Part shown: in pieces, positions 38,238-51,300 of the stretch | Position numbering within the stretch: position 1 is the first letter of the stretch | Layout of the letters: every line of letters starts with the position of its first letter | NCBI GenBank assembly: GCA_949825025.1 | Contig: OX463786.1 | Span: 18,361,911 to 18,425,910, forward strand | Direction of reading: 5' to 3' | DNA from: Siphlonurus alternatus | Taxonomy: Eukaryota > Arthropoda > Insecta > Ephemeroptera > Siphlonuridae | DNA: 64,000 nt | Notes under the pieces: model-generated | What the model was told of the DNA's origin: nothing | Databases searched by the model: none | The model's input: only the letters and a program-made list of their open reading frames with translations | Translations under genes and position numbers: made by a program

Positions 38238-41200
38238 TCCTTATCGAAACAAGACCTTTCTACCCATTTTCACCAAATTAATCGCAGCAGGATCCAAGGA
38301 ATACGTAATAATCTGATATATAGCTACAAATAAAAGTGCACCGAATTTCAATTTTTAGTAGGGATAGGGAATCTCCTTGTCAAGCAGACTTTGAAAATAT
38401 AAGTTTCAACTCTATCCCTTAAACTTAAACTGAGATAATATGATGGCAATTTGGGTTACGTTAGAAAAACCCCATTTTTGGAATTTTAAAAAGTCGATGT
38501 TATAAAACGAAATCAAAGTGTTAGGAATGGAATTGATTCGTTTTGCAATGACAAATTTAAAAAAAAAATATAACATTACTCTCCTTGCAACTACAAGAAA
38601 GTTTTCAGGAACGAAACTTTGAAAATACCAATACCCCCCCACATGTTCACGAAGGGTCACTTTTCCACTTTTTTTAAGGTGGCGAAAGTGACTTTTTGCG
38701 CGTTAAAAAGTTGCTCCTTATCGAAACAAGACCTTTCAACCCATTTTCACCAAATTAATCGCAGCAGGATCCAAGGAATACGTAATAATCTGATATATAG
38801 CTACAAATAAAAGTGCACCGAATTTCAATTTTTAGTAGGGCTAGGGCATCTCCTTGTCAAGCAGACTTAGAAAATATAACTTTCAACTCTCTCCCTTAAA
38901 CTTAAACTGAGATAATGGGATGGCAATTTTGGTTACGTTAGAAAATCCCCTTTTTTGGAATTTTAAATAGGCGATGTTATAAATCGAAATCAAAGTGTTA
39001 GGAATGGAATCGATTCGTTTTGCCATGACAAATTAAAAAAAAAAATACAACATCACTCTCCTTTTATCTACAAGAAAGTTTTAAGGATCGAAACTTTGAA
39101 AATTCCAATACCCCCCCACATGTTCACGGATGGTCACTTTTCAACTTTTTTTAAGGAAGCGAAAGTGACTTTTTGCGCGTCAAGAAGTTGCTCCTTATCG
39201 AAACAAGACCTTTCTACCCATTTTCACCAAATTAATCGTAGCAGGATCCAAGGAATACTTAATAATCTGATATATAGCTACAAATAAAAGTGCACCGAAT
39301 TTCAATTTTTAGTAGGGCTAGGGCATCTCCTTGTCAAGCAGACTTTGAAAATATAACTTTCAACTCTATCCCTTAAACTTAAACTGAGATAATGGGATGG
39401 CAATTTTGGTTACGTTAGAAAAACCCCTATGTTTGAATTTTAAAAAGTCGATGTTATAAATTGAAATCAAAGTGTTAGGAATGGAATCGATTCGTTTTGC
39501 CATGACAAATTAAAAAAAAAATACAACATCACTCTCCTTTTATCTACAAGAAAGTTTCAAGGAACGAAACTTTGAAAATTCCAATACCCCCCCACATGTT
39601 CACGGATGGTCACTTTTCCACTTTTTTTAAGGATGCGAAAGTGACTTTTTGCGCGTCAAGAAGTTGCTCCTTATCGAAACAAGACCTTTTTACCCATTTT
39701 CACCTAATTAATCGTAGCAGGATCCAAGGAATACGTAATAATCTGATATATAGCTACAAATAAAAGTGCACCGAATTTCAATTTTTAGTAGGGCTAGGGC
39801 ATCTCCTTGTCAAGCAGACTTAGAAAATATAACTTTCAACTCTCTCCCTTAAACTTAAACTGAGTTAATGGGATGGCAATTTTGGTTACGTTAGAAAATC
39901 CCCTTTTTTGGAATTTTAAATAGGCGATGTTATAAATCGAAATCAAAGTGTTAGGAATGGAATCGATTCGTTTTGCCATGACAAATTAAAAAAAAAATAC
40001 AACATCACTCTCCTTTTATCTACAAGAAAGTTTTAAGGATCGAAACTTTGAAAATTCCAATACCCCCCCACATGTTCACGGATGGTCACTTTTCAACTTT
40101 TTTTAAGGAAGCGAAAGTGACTTTTTGCGCGTCAAGAAGTTGCTCCTTATCGAAACAAGACCTTTCTACCCATTTTCACCAAATTAATCGCAGCAGGATC
40201 CAAGGAATACGTAATAATCTGATATATAGCTACAAATAAAAGTGCACCGAATTTCAATTTTTAGTAGGGATAGGGAATCTCCTTGTCAAGCAGACTTTGA
40301 AAATATAAGTTTCAACTCTATCCCTTAAACTTAAACTGAGATAATATGATGGCAATTTGGGTTACGTTAGAAAAACCCCATTTTTGGAATTTTAAAAAGT
40401 CGATGTTATAAAACGAAATCAAAGTGTTAGGAATGGAATTGATTCGTTTTGCAATGACAAATTTAAAAAAAAAATATAACATTACTCTCCTTGCAACTAC
40501 AAGAAAGTTTTCAGGAACGAAACTTTGAAAATACCAATACCCCCCCACATGTTCACGAAGGGTCACTTTTCCACTTTTTTTAAGGTGGCGAAAGTGACTT
40601 TTTGCGCGTTAAAAAGTTGCTCCTTATCGAAACAAGACCTTTCAACCCATTTTCACCAAATTAATCGCAGCAGGATCCAAGGAATACGTAATAATCTGAT
40701 ATATAGCTACAAATAAAAGTGCACCGAATTTCAATTTTTAGTAGGGCTAGGGCATCTCCTTGTCAAGCAGACTTAGAAAATATAACTTTCAACTCTCTCC
40801 CTTAAACTTAAACTGAGATAATGGGATGGCAATTTTGGTTACGTTAGAAAATCCCCTTTTTTGGAATTTTAAATAGGCGATGTTATAAATCGAAATCAAA
40901 GTGTTAGGAATGGAATCGATTCGTTTTGCCATGACAAATTAAAAAAAAAAATACAACATCACTCTCCTTTTATCTACAAGAAAGTTTTAAGGATCGAAAC
41001 TTTGAAAATTCCAATACCCCCCCACATGTTCACGGATGGTCACTTTTCAACTTTTTTTAAGGAAGCGAAAGTGACTTTTTGCGCGTCAAGAAGTTGCTCC
41101 TTATCGAAACAAGACCTTTCTACCCATTTTCACCAAATTAATCGTAGCAGGATCCAAGGAATACTTAATAATCTGATATATAGCTACAAATAAAAGTGCA

Positions 41201-42049
41201 CCGAATTTCAATTTTTAGTAGGGCTAGGGCATCTCCTTGTCAAGCAGACTTTGAAAATATAACTTTCAACTCTATCCCTTAAACTTAAACTGAGATAATG
41301 GGATGGCAATTTTGGTTACGTTAGAAAAACCCCTTTGTTTGAATTTTAAAAAGTCGATGTTATAAATTGAAATCAAAGTGTTAGGAATGGAATCGATTCG
41401 TTTTGCCATGACAAATTAAAAAAAAAATACAACATCACTCTCCTTTTATCTACAAGAAAGTTTCAAGGAACGAAACTTTGAAAATTCCAATACCCCCCCA
41501 CATGTTCACGGATGGTCACTTTTCCACTTTTTTTAAGGATGCGAAAGTGACTTTTTGCGCGTCAAGAAGTTGCTCCTTATCGAAACAAGACCTTTTTACC
41601 CATTTTCACCTAATTAATCGTAGCAGGATCCAAGGAATACGTAATAATCTGATATATAGCTACAAATAAAAGTGCACCGAATTTCAATTTTTAGTAGGGC
41701 TAGGGCATCTCCTTGTCAAGCAGACTTAGAAAATATAACTTTCAACTCTCTCCCTTAAACTTAAACTGAGATAATGGGATGGCAATTTTGGTTACGTTAG
41801 AAAATCCCCTTTTTTGGAATTTTAAATAGGCGATGTTATAAATCGAAATCAAAGTGTTAGGAATGGAATCGATTCGTTTTGCCATGACAAATTAAAAAAA
41901 AAAATACAACATCACTCTCCTTTTATCTACAAGAAAGTTTTAAGGATCGAAACTTTGAAAATTCCAATACCCCCCCACATGTTCACGGATGGTCACTTTT
42001 CAACTTTTTTTAAGGAAGCGAAAGTGACTTTTTGCGCGTCAAGAAGTTG
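38238..42049 (+). repeat. Near-perfect tandem duplication of a four-monomer block (2 x 1906 bp)
   Basis: Copy 1 is about 38238-40143 and copy 2 about 40144-42049. They share GTAGGGATAGGGAATC, GAGATAATATGATGGC, AATTTGGGTTACG, GAATACTTAATAATC, CCTTTTTACCC and CAGACTTAGAAAAT. Differences are CCCTATGTTTG against CCCTTTGTTTG (39426 and 41332) and GAGTTAATGG against GAGATAATGG (39863 and 41769). Confidence 0.88.
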
Positions 42050-45000
42050 CTCCTTATCGAAACAAGACCTTTCTACCCATTTTCACCAAATTAATCGTAG
42101 CAGGATCCAAGGAATACGTAATAATCTGATATATAGCTACAAATAAAAGTGCACCGAATTTCAATTTTTAGTAGGGCTAGGGCATCTCCTTGTCAAGCAG
42201 AATTTGAAAATATAATTTTCAACTCTCTCCCTTAAACATAAACTGAGATAATGGGATGGCAATTTTGTTTACGTTAGAAAAACCCCTTTTTTGGAATTTT
42301 AAAAAGTCGATGTTATAAATCGAAATCAAAGTGTTAAGAATGGAATCGATTCGTTTTACCATGACAAATTAAAAAAAAAATACAACATCACTCTCCTTTT
42401 ATCTACAAGAAAGTTTTAAGGATCGAAACATTGAAAATTCCAATACCCCCCCACATGTTCACGGATGGTCACTTTTCAACTTTTTTTAAGGAAGCGAAAG
42501 TGACTTTTTGCGCGTCAAGAAGTTGCTCCTTATCGAAACAAGACCTTTCTACCCATTTTCACCAAATTAATCGTAGCAGGATCCAAGGAATACGTAATAA
42601 TCTGATATATAGCTACAAATAAAAGTGCACCGAATTTCAATTTTTAGTAGGGCTAGGGCATCTCCTTGTCAAGCAGACTTTGAAAATATAACTTTCAACT
42701 CTATCCCTTAAACTTAAACTGAGATAATGGGAGGGCAATTTTGGTTACGTTAGAAAAACCCCTTATTTGGAATTTTAAAAAGTCGATGTTATAAATCGAA
42801 ATCAAAGTGTTAGGAATGGAATCGATTCGTTTTGCCATGACAAATTAAAAAAAAAGTATAACATCACTCTCCTTTTATCTACAAGAAAGTTTTAAGGAAC
42901 GAAACTTTGAAAATTCCAATACCCCCCCACATGTTCACGGATGGTCACTTTTCCAATTTTTTTAAGGAATAGAAAGGAACTTTTTGCGCTTCAAGAAGTT
43001 AATCCTTATTAAAACAAGACCTTTCTAACCATTTTCACCAAATTAATCGCAGCAGGATCCAAGGAATACGTAATAATCTGATATATAGCTACAAATAAAA
43101 GTGCACCGAATTTCAATTTTTAGTAGGGCTAGGGCATCTCCTTGTCAAGCAGACTTTGAAAATATAACTTTCAACTCTCTCCCTTAAACTTAAACTGAGA
43201 TAATGGGATGGCAATTTTGGTTACGTTAGAAAATCCCCTTTTTTGGAATTTTAAATAGGCGATGTTATAAATCGAAATCAAAGTGTTAGGAATGGAATCG
43301 ATTCGTTTTGCCATGACAAATTCAAAAAAAAATATAACATCCCTTTTCTTTTATCCACAATAAAGTTTGAAGGAACGAAACTTTGAAAATACCAATACCC
43401 CCCCACATGTTCACGGATGGTCACTTTTCCACTTTTTTTAAGGAAGCGAAAGTGACTTTTTGCGCGTCAAGAAGTTGCTCCTTATCGAAACAAGACCTTT
43501 CTACCCGTTTTCACCTAATTAATCGTAGCAGGATCCAAGGAATACGTAATAATCTGATATATAGCTACAAATAAAAGTGCACCGAATTTCAATTTTTAGT
43601 AGGGCTAGGGCATCTCCTTGTCAAGCAGAATTTGAAAATATAACTTTCAACTCTCTCACTTAAACTTAAACTGAGATAATGGGATGGCAATTTTGGTTAC
43701 GTTAGAAAAACCCCTTTTTTGGAATTTTAAAAAGTCGATGTTATAAATCGAAATCAAAGTGTTAGGAATGGAATCGATTCGTTTTGCCATGACAAATTAA
43801 AAAAAAATACAACATCACTCTCCTTTTATCTACAAGAAAGTTTTAAGGATCGAAACTTTGAAAATTCCAATACCCCCCCACATGTTCACGGATGGTCACT
43901 TTTCAACTTTTTTTAAGGAAGCGAAAGTGACTTTTTGCGAGTTAAAAAGTTGCTCCTTATCGAAACAAGACCTTTCTACCCATTTTCACCAAATTAATCG
44001 TAGCAGGATCCAAGGAATACGTAATAATCTGATATTTAGCTACAAATAAAAGTGCACCGAATTTCAATTTTTAGTAGGGCTAGGGCATCTCCTTGTCAAG
44101 CAGACTTAGAAAATATAACTTTCAACTCTCTCCCTTAAACTTAAACTGAGATAATGGGATGGCAATTTTGGTTACGTTAGAAAATCCCCTTTTTTGGAAT
44201 TTTAAAAAGTCGATGTTATAAATCGAAATCAAAGTGTTAGGAATGGAATCGATTCGTTTTGCCATGACAAATTAAAAAAAAAATACAACATCACTCTCCT
44301 TTTATCTACAAGAAAGTTTTAAGGATCGAAACTTTGAAAATTCCAATACCCCACCACATGTTCACGGATGGTCACTTTTCCAATTTTTTTAAGGATGCGA
44401 AAGTGACTTTTTGCGCGTCAAGAAGTTGCTCCTTATCGAAACAAGACCTTTCTACCCATTTTCACCTAATTAATCGTAGCAGGATCCAAGGAATACGTAA
44501 TAATCTGATATATAGCTACAAATAAAAGTGCACCGAATTTCAATTTTTAGTAGGGCTAGGGCATCTCCTTGTCAAGCAGAATTTGAAAATATAACTTTCA
44601 ACTCTCTCCCTTAAACTTAAACTGAGATAATGGGATGGCAATTTTGGTTACGTTAGAAAAACCCCTTTTTTGGAATTTTAAATAGGCGATGTTATAAATC
44701 GAAATCAAAGTGTTAGGAATGGAATCGATTCGTTTTGCCATGACAAATTCAAAAAAAAATATAACATTACTCTCCTTTTAACTACAAGAAAGTTTTAAGG
44801 AACGAAACTTTGAAAATACCAATACCCCCCCACATGTTCACGAAGGGTCACTTTTCCACTTTTTTTAAGGTGGCGAAAGTGACTTTTTGCGAGTTAAAAA
44901 GTTGCTCCTTATCGAAACAAGACCTTTCAACCCATTTTCACCAAATTAATCGCAGCAGGATCCAAGGAATACGTAATAATCTGATATATAGCTACAAATA

Positions 45001-46033
45001 AAAGTGCACCGAATTTCAATTTTTAGTAGAGCTAGGGCATCTCCTTGTCAAGCAGAATTTGAAAATATAACTTTCATCTCTCTCCCTTAAACTTAAACTG
45101 AGATAATGGGATGGCAATTTTGGTTACGTTAGAAAAACCCCTTATTTGGAATTTTAAAAAGTCGATGTTATAAATCGAAATCAAAGTGTTAGGAATGGAA
45201 TCGATTCGTTTTGCCATGACAAATTCAAAAAAAAATATAACATCCCTTTTCTTTTATCCACAATAAAGTTTAAAGGAACGAAACTTTGAAAATACCAATA
45301 CCCCCCCACATGTTCACGGATGGTCACTTTTCCACTTTTTTTAAGGAAGCGAAAGTGACTTTTTGCGCGTCAAGAAGTTGCTCCTTATCGAAACAAGACC
45401 TTCCTACCCATTTTCACCTAATTAATCGTAGCAGGATCCAAGGAAAACGTAATAATCTGATATATAGCTACAAATAAAAGTGCACCGAATTTCAATTTTT
45501 AGTAGGGCTAGGGCATCTCCTTGTCAAGCAGACTTTGAAAATATAACTTTCAACTCTCTCCCTTAAACTTAAACTGAGATAATGGGATGGCAATTTTGGT
45601 TACGTTAGAAAAACCCCTTTTTTGGAATTTTAAAAAGTCGATGTTATAAATCGAAATCAAAGTGTTAGGAATGGAATCGATTCGTTTTGCCATGACAAAT
45701 TAAAAAAAAAAATACAACATCACTCTCCTTTTATCTACAAGAAATTTTTAAGGATCGAAACTTTGAAAATTCCAATACCCCCCCACATGTTCACGGATGG
45801 TCACTTTTCAACTTTTTTTAAGGAAGCGAAAGTGACTTTTTGCGCGTCAAGAAGTTGCTCCATATCGAAACAAGACCTTTCTACCCATTTTCACCAAATT
45901 AATCGTAGCAGGATCCAAGGAATACGTAATAATCTGATATATAGCTACAAATAAAAGTGCACCGAATTTCAATTTTTAGTAGGGCTAGGGCATCTCCTTG
46001 TCAAGCAGACTTAGAAAATATAACTTTCAACTC

Positions 46034-46052
46034 TCTCCCTTAAACTTAAACT
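46034..46052 (+). repeat. Left target-site duplication of the LINE (19 bp)
   Basis: TCTCCCTTAAACTTAAACT is identical to the right copy at 52224-52242. It lies within the satellite monomer, and the array resumes with GAGATAATGG only after the right copy, which sets the element limits at 46053 and 52223. Confidence 0.92.
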
Positions 46053-46166
46053 TCCCCTCCCATGAGCTGCTGTGACCTTGCCGTGGTGGGAGGGGCTCCC
46101 TTTGCCTGGCTGTGGACTGGCGTCAGTCTGGCCACAGACAGGCAAGGGGCTAACAGGCAGCTCAAC

Positions 46167-46208
<42 letters not shown>

Positions 46209-46794
46209 CTCCCTACACTTTACCTCTCTTCTTTACCCTTCCTGGGAACCTTCCCAGACTGTCTGAGAACTGCGTTGGTGGGAGTTGTAAGTAGGCAGTA
46301 GTAGGGCAGCATCCGGTCCGTTCTTTGGGCCTTCTCTTCTAGCCCCCGTACGGTTGTATCCCAGTGGAAGTTGGGTGGCTCTATCCCACCCAATCAAGCG
46401 AGATCCGTAATCACACGGAGACAAGAGGGTGCAAGGGCGCTGGCCCTGGTTGGCAATCGCCGGACACGCACCCGAAACTGGAGAACGCTTCTTTCTGCCC
46501 CCTTTCCGATGCCGCAATCGCTTTGCGAAGCCTTATACGTGTCTCGCTCCGTTGGGCACACCACCATCGCAAAGCATTTATGTTAGCGCATGGAGAGCAG
46601 AGTATACGAGCCCTAGTCGTCAGGAGTCCTCTTCTAGGGCGAGGCATTTTGCGGCATCCCTCTCCACCTTGGGGGGTCCCTTGGTGGCAGTATTACCTCG
46701 TGGCCGTGAGCGCGGCAAAAACTGGCTTAATGATACAACCTTTTTGATTTTTTCATAAAGTTTTTCTAATCCCCAATTTTCTTTTTGACATCCT
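46053..46794 (+). promoter_or_regulatory. 5' leader of the LINE (likely contains an internal promoter)
   Basis: The 742 nt before ORF1 start with TCCCCTCCCATGAGCTGC and the GC-rich CCTTGCCGTGGTGGGAGGGG. Non-LTR elements usually carry a TATA-less internal promoter at their 5' end; no specific element can be proven here. Several short upstream ATGs precede ORF1. Small open frames in this leader are not conserved-looking and I do not call them genes. Confidence 0.6.
46168..46206 (+). repeat. A39 homopolymer inside the LINE leader
   Basis: There is an uninterrupted run of 39 A bases, 115 bp from the 5' end of the element. It is far longer than the A8-A13 runs of the satellite monomers. It could be slippage expansion of a shorter A-run, or the scar of a template switch joining a polyadenylated RNA to the element. 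Confidence 0.9.
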
Positions 46795-48363
46795 ATGATG
46801 GCAAAGAAGAACAACAGACGAGCACGCTGGAGAGAACTGGAGTTCTCTGGAGACAACCGCCTGATGGAGGGACGCGACACTCCGACGTTCCTCACAATCA
46901 GGTGCACTGACCAAGATGTTAGACTGGACAAACTAAACCCGTACAGTCTCCATCGAAAAATGCTGACGGCACTGGGCAGCAAACCCAAAAGTTATCAAGT
47001 GTGCAAGGATGGCTCAATCCTCGTAGAAACTTTCTCGGATGACCAATCACGCAAGATAAAGGAAACCACCAAACTAGGTGATTTCCCTATCACTGTGGAA
47101 GCACACAGATCCCTAAACTACACGAAGGGAATCATCACATGTTCTGGCCTGATGTCCGCTCCTCTGGAGGACATCAAGGAAGATCTTCAGAGATACAAGG
47201 TGGTTGATGTCAACCAGATAAAAAGACGTAAAGGAGGAGAATTGGTACCCACCGAGAACTATATCCTCACATTTGACCGGACAGCTCTACCCGAAAAGGT
47301 GGAAACCGCAAGATTTCTCCTAAAGGTCCGAGCCTACATCCCCAACCCCATGCGCTGCTACAAGTGCCAGCGGTTCGGCCATACCACCAAGGTGTGCAAG
47401 TCGGCCGAGGTGTGTGGCAAGTGTGGTGCTATCAAGCACGACAACGATTGCACGGCAGAGCAACGTTGTGTCAACTGTAAAGGAAAGCATGTGTCCTGGT
47501 CAAGAAACTGTCCAAGATACAAAGAAGAGTCAAAAATCCAGGAATACATGATCCTGGACAGGATCAGTTACCGAGCAGCTCAGACAAAGCTCAGACAAAC
47601 AGCCCCCCCTTTGCTGACTACTTTCGCAGAGGCTGTTGCCAAGGGCAACAAAACACAAACAAAAACGGTACCTCTACCGCAACAGAATAGAGCCCCGGCT
47701 GCCCAACAACAGAGGCGCCCGGAACAACAGCCACAAGCTGCTCAGAGGAGGCCACAAGCGCCCTCAGAGACTCCTGAACATCGCACACCGAACACTCAGA
47801 AGAGGCCACAAGCCCCTTCAGAGCAGGAGGAGTCCGACCAGAAGGAAGAAAGAAAAAAGAAGCGCCCAAAGCGCAGGAAAAACCTAGAAGTACTGGTCTT
47901 CAGCGAGACTGAGACCATGGAAACAGCTTCAGAATCGGGAGTAGAGGAGCCGCTCCCCCCGATGAAGGAGGCGTTGGAACACCCAACACCCTCCACATCG
48001 CAACAAGCAGAATCCCCGGCTCAAAGGGATGCAGTAGCCCAGCAGGCACTCACACCTGCACCATCTGCTACCCCCGCGAAGCCACCACAGCAAGATGAAG
48101 CAATGGAGCAGGACCTAGCATCTGCCTCACATGCTCCATCTGCAAAAAACCCACAAAAACAGGAGCTTCTTCCAGCTCCACCCGCAAAAGCTGTCCCTCA
48201 CAAAGAAAAGGTGAAGGAAAAACTCGACAGAAAATTGGTACTCCCACCCGGGAAACAGCATTTTGATGAAAATAGGCAGTACGACGCGAATTTTGGTAAA
48301 AGCCAAAAGAATACCGTACAAACAGAAAAAAGGAGTGGGGTTAAATCCCCTCCGAAACAATGA
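46795..48363 (+). CDS. LINE ORF1, gag-like nucleic-acid-binding protein
   Basis: This is a 522-residue protein that would coat the element RNA and form the retrotransposition ribonucleoprotein. The basic N terminus (KKNNRRARWR) is followed by a folded region of about residues 30-180. Three CCHC knuckles come next: C188-x2-C191-x4-H196-x4-C201, C207-x2-C210-x4-H215-x3-C219 and C225-x2-C228-x3-H232-x6-C239. This triple arrangement is typical of gag-like ORF1 proteins of I, R1 and Jockey type elements. The C-terminal half is low-complexity, rich in Pro, Gln, Ala and Glu, with a basic cluster KKKRPKRRK that may act in nuclear entry. ATG-ATG at the start leaves the initiator ambiguous by one codon. 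The frame is uninterrupted and ends in TGA, nine bases before the ORF2 ATG. Confidence 0.92.
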   Translation: MMAKKNNRRARWRELEFSGDNRLMEGRDTPTFLTIRCTDQDVRLDKLNPYSLHRKMLTALGSKPKSYQVCKDGSILVETFSDDQSRKIKETTKLGDFPITVEAHRSLNYTKGIITCSGLMSAPLEDIKEDLQRYKVVDVNQIKRRKGGELVPTENYILTFDRTALPEKVETARFLLKVRAYIPNPMRCYKCQRFGHTTKVCKSAEVCGKCGAIKHDNDCTAEQRCVNCKGKHVSWSRNCPRYKEESKIQEYMILDRISYRAAQTKLRQTAPPLLTTFAEAVAKGNKTQTKTVPLPQQNRAPAAQQQRRPEQQPQAAQRRPQAPSETPEHRTPNTQKRPQAPSEQEESDQKEERKKKRPKRRKNLEVLVFSETETMETASESGVEEPLPPMKEALEHPTPSTSQQAESPAQRDAVAQQALTPAPSATPAKPPQQDEAMEQDLASASHAPSAKNPQKQELLPAPPAKAVPHKEKVKEKLDRKLVLPPGKQHFDENRQYDANFGKSQKNTVQTEKRSGVKSPPKQ

Positions 48364-48372
48364 CCCAACTCA

Positions 48373-51300
48373 ATGGCTATCCTACAATGGAATTGCAACG
48401 GTTTCTATAGACAACGAGAAGGCCTCAGCCTGCTCATGTCTCGAAACAATCCATTTGCAGTATGCCTCCAAGAATCTAGACTCAAGCCTAATCAAAGGGC
48501 AAAACTAAAGAATTTTACAACTTACAGAAAAGATTATCTGGACGGGGACATCGCCTGTGGTGGAGTCGCGACGTTTATTCGAAACGACTACTTCTCACAA
48601 CAAGTGCCTCTAGTCACAGTTCTGCAAGCGGTAGCAGTAGAGGTGCTTACCCCTCACAGGGTTTGCATCTGCAACATCTACCTACCACCAAATACTAATG
48701 TCTCACAACAACAGATCGCTACCCTGACTCACCAGCTTCCCAGGCCGTATATCCTCGTGGGAGACGTCAACGCTCACAACAACATCTGGGGATGTGAGCG
48801 CGACGACCCGAGAGGACGTATGCTTGGGCAGTTTGTGAACCTCGAGAACCTCACCATCCTCAACACGGGGGAACCCACACATGTTACGATGGCTACAGGA
48901 ACTCACTCGGCAATCGATCTAACCATCTGCTCCACTCAACTCGCCCCCCAACTGGAGTGGCGAGCATGTGACGACACGCACGGTAGTGACCACTACCCAA
49001 TCGTCACTGAAATACTAAACAACGAAATTAGACAAGAGAGAGCCCCAAGATGGCGCCTTGACAAAGCTGACTGGACCCGGTACACTGAGCTAGCTCAGGT
49101 CCCGTGGGACCCAACTCAGACCATAGACGAAATGGTGGAGGCCTTCACCAACGCACTCCTTCAAGCAGCGTTGGACTCCATCCCACAAACTGACACTAGG
49201 CCGGGAAAAATACCTGTGCCCTGGTGGACACCAGAGTGCAAAGAGGCGATTCGGGAGCGCAGGGCAGCGCTACGAAGATGCAAAAATCGCCCAACTGCAG
49301 AAAACGTTGAACGGTTCCGCATCTGCCGAGCCAAAGCAAGAAGAATCATCAGGGAGGCAAAAAAGGCCTCCTGGCTAAAATATGTATCTTCAATAAATTC
49401 CTCGACACCAGTCAAGGAGGTATGGGACAAGATCCGCAAAATTGATGGAAAGAGCATTTGCTCTGCAATCCCTGCTCTGGAAGTCAACGGAAGAATAGAA
49501 ACAACTCCTGAGGAAGTGTCGAACATCTTAGCAGACAGCTTCGCCTCAATCTCAGACCCAAACAACTACAACCCAACTTTCATCCCCCACAAGGAGAGGG
49601 CCGAACGTAGACCTCCAGATTTCTCCACAAGAGAAGACAGGGACTATAACGACCCCTTCTCAATGTGGGAGATGGAAACAGCTCTAAAAGAGGCCAAGAG
49701 CTCAGCTCCAGGCCCTGACCAAATTCATATAGAGATGCTGCGACATTTAAACAGTCAGGCGTCCCTATATCTTCTGCAAATGTACAATCGAATCTGGCTC
49801 AAGGGCACCTTCCCACAACAGTGGCGGAGGGCCATCGTGATCCCGATCTACAAAACCGGAAAAAACAAAACTGACCCAAAGAGCTACCGCCCCATTGCCC
49901 TAACCTCCGTCGTATGCAAAGTGATGGAGAGAATGGTCAACAGGCGCCTGGTGTGGTTCGCCGAAAAACAAAACCTATTTGCCAACGAGCAATGCGGTTT
50001 CCGGCAACACCGCTCTACCACAGACAATCTGGTGAAGCTGGAAAGCGAGATCCAGAACGCCTTCTTAAACAAAGAACATCTTATTGCCGTGTCATTTGAC
50101 ATGGAAAAGGCCTACGACACGACCTGGAGACACGGAATCCTCAACACCCTCCATGAGTGGGGACTGCGCGGCAAAATGCCAGTCTTCATCCGGGAATTCA
50201 TGAAGGACCGTGCCTTCTCGGTGCGCGTCGGCAACACCCTCTCCCACCAACGAACCCAGGAGACAGGCGTCCCCCAGGGATCAGTGCTGAGCGTCACTCT
50301 GTTCGCAGTGGCCATCAACAGCATCGTCCTGAACGTCAATCTCCCCGTCAAGAGCTCGCTATATGTGGATGACTTCATCATCTACTGCACAGCGAAACTC
50401 CTCAGGACGGCACAAAGACAACTCCAACTATGCATCAACAATCTCTTTAGATGGAGCACCATCAACGGTTTCAAATTTTCTGCACAGAAAACCACCATGG
50501 TCTATTTCCACAGACTACGTGGTGTGCATCCACAGCCTGATCTCCAAATGGGAGGAACACCAATCCAATGCTCAGAAACTTTCCGCTTCCTGGGACTAAT
50601 TTTCGACAGCAAACTGTCATGGAAACCCCACCTACGAAGCCTAAAAACAAGATGTCAACAACCTCTCAATCTACTCCGAGTTTTGAGTGGAAAATCCTAC
50701 GGCGCCGACCGAGTCATGCTTCTCCGACTCTACAGGGCCCTAGTGCGCTCCATACTTGACTACGGAGCTATCATCTACAATTCGGCAAGACCGTCTTATA
50801 TAAAGATTCTTGACCCAGTACACAACACAGGACTGAGGCTGGCAACAGGAGCCTTCCGCTCTAGCCCAGTCGAAAGTCTCTATGCCGAGGCCGGTGAGCC
50901 ACCACTCCAGAGTAGGCGTGACCTGCTGACTTGCAACTACGTAGCAAGTCTTCGTAGCAAGCCACGACATACTACCTACGAGTGCGTCTTCAGACCAAGG
51001 TACGACCACAAATACGAAATCAGAAACAGAGCAACAAGGCCGGTGGGCATCAGGTGGAAAGAGCTCAGAAGGGAACTGGGCATCCACAACATCCCACATA
51101 CCTACCGCCAGGAACCAAGCAACATAGCCCCGTGGAAAATCCCACGACCGCACGTGAGACTTGACCTGGCAAACAACAAAAAAGAAACAACAGACCCCCT
51201 ACTCTATAGGGGCATCTACTCGGAGGTCATAGAGCAGTACAAAGACTTCACTCTGATCTTCACTGATGGTTCGAAAAAGGATGACGACGTTGGCTGTGCC

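Larger units (their letters stand above)
3375..46052 (+). repeat. 476-bp satellite array, left segment (~90 monomers)
   Basis: Head-to-tail repeats recur every 475-477 bp. Landmarks in each monomer are AACTTTGAAAAT, a C7 tract followed by ACATGTTCACG, TTTTTTTAAGG, AGGATCCAAGGAAT, ATATATAGCTACAAATAAAAG, TTTTTAGTAGGGCTAGGG, TTAAACTTAAACTGAGATAATGG, GGAATGGAATCGATTCG and an A8-A13 run before TACAACATCAC. Variation is mostly point substitutions, A-run length and rare 1-2-base indels. The array starts abruptly at about 3375 in the middle of the unit; AATAAAGT at 3367-3374 may be a remnant of the preceding bases. The last 19 bases (46034-46052) are also the left copy of the LINE target-site duplication. 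Confidence 0.97.

Noticed and set aside
46062..46758. Small open frames in the LINE leader as extra genes
   Set aside because: Two of them are translations of the A39 run (poly-Lys) and the others overlap in several frames without any domain. The leader is best read as untranslated.
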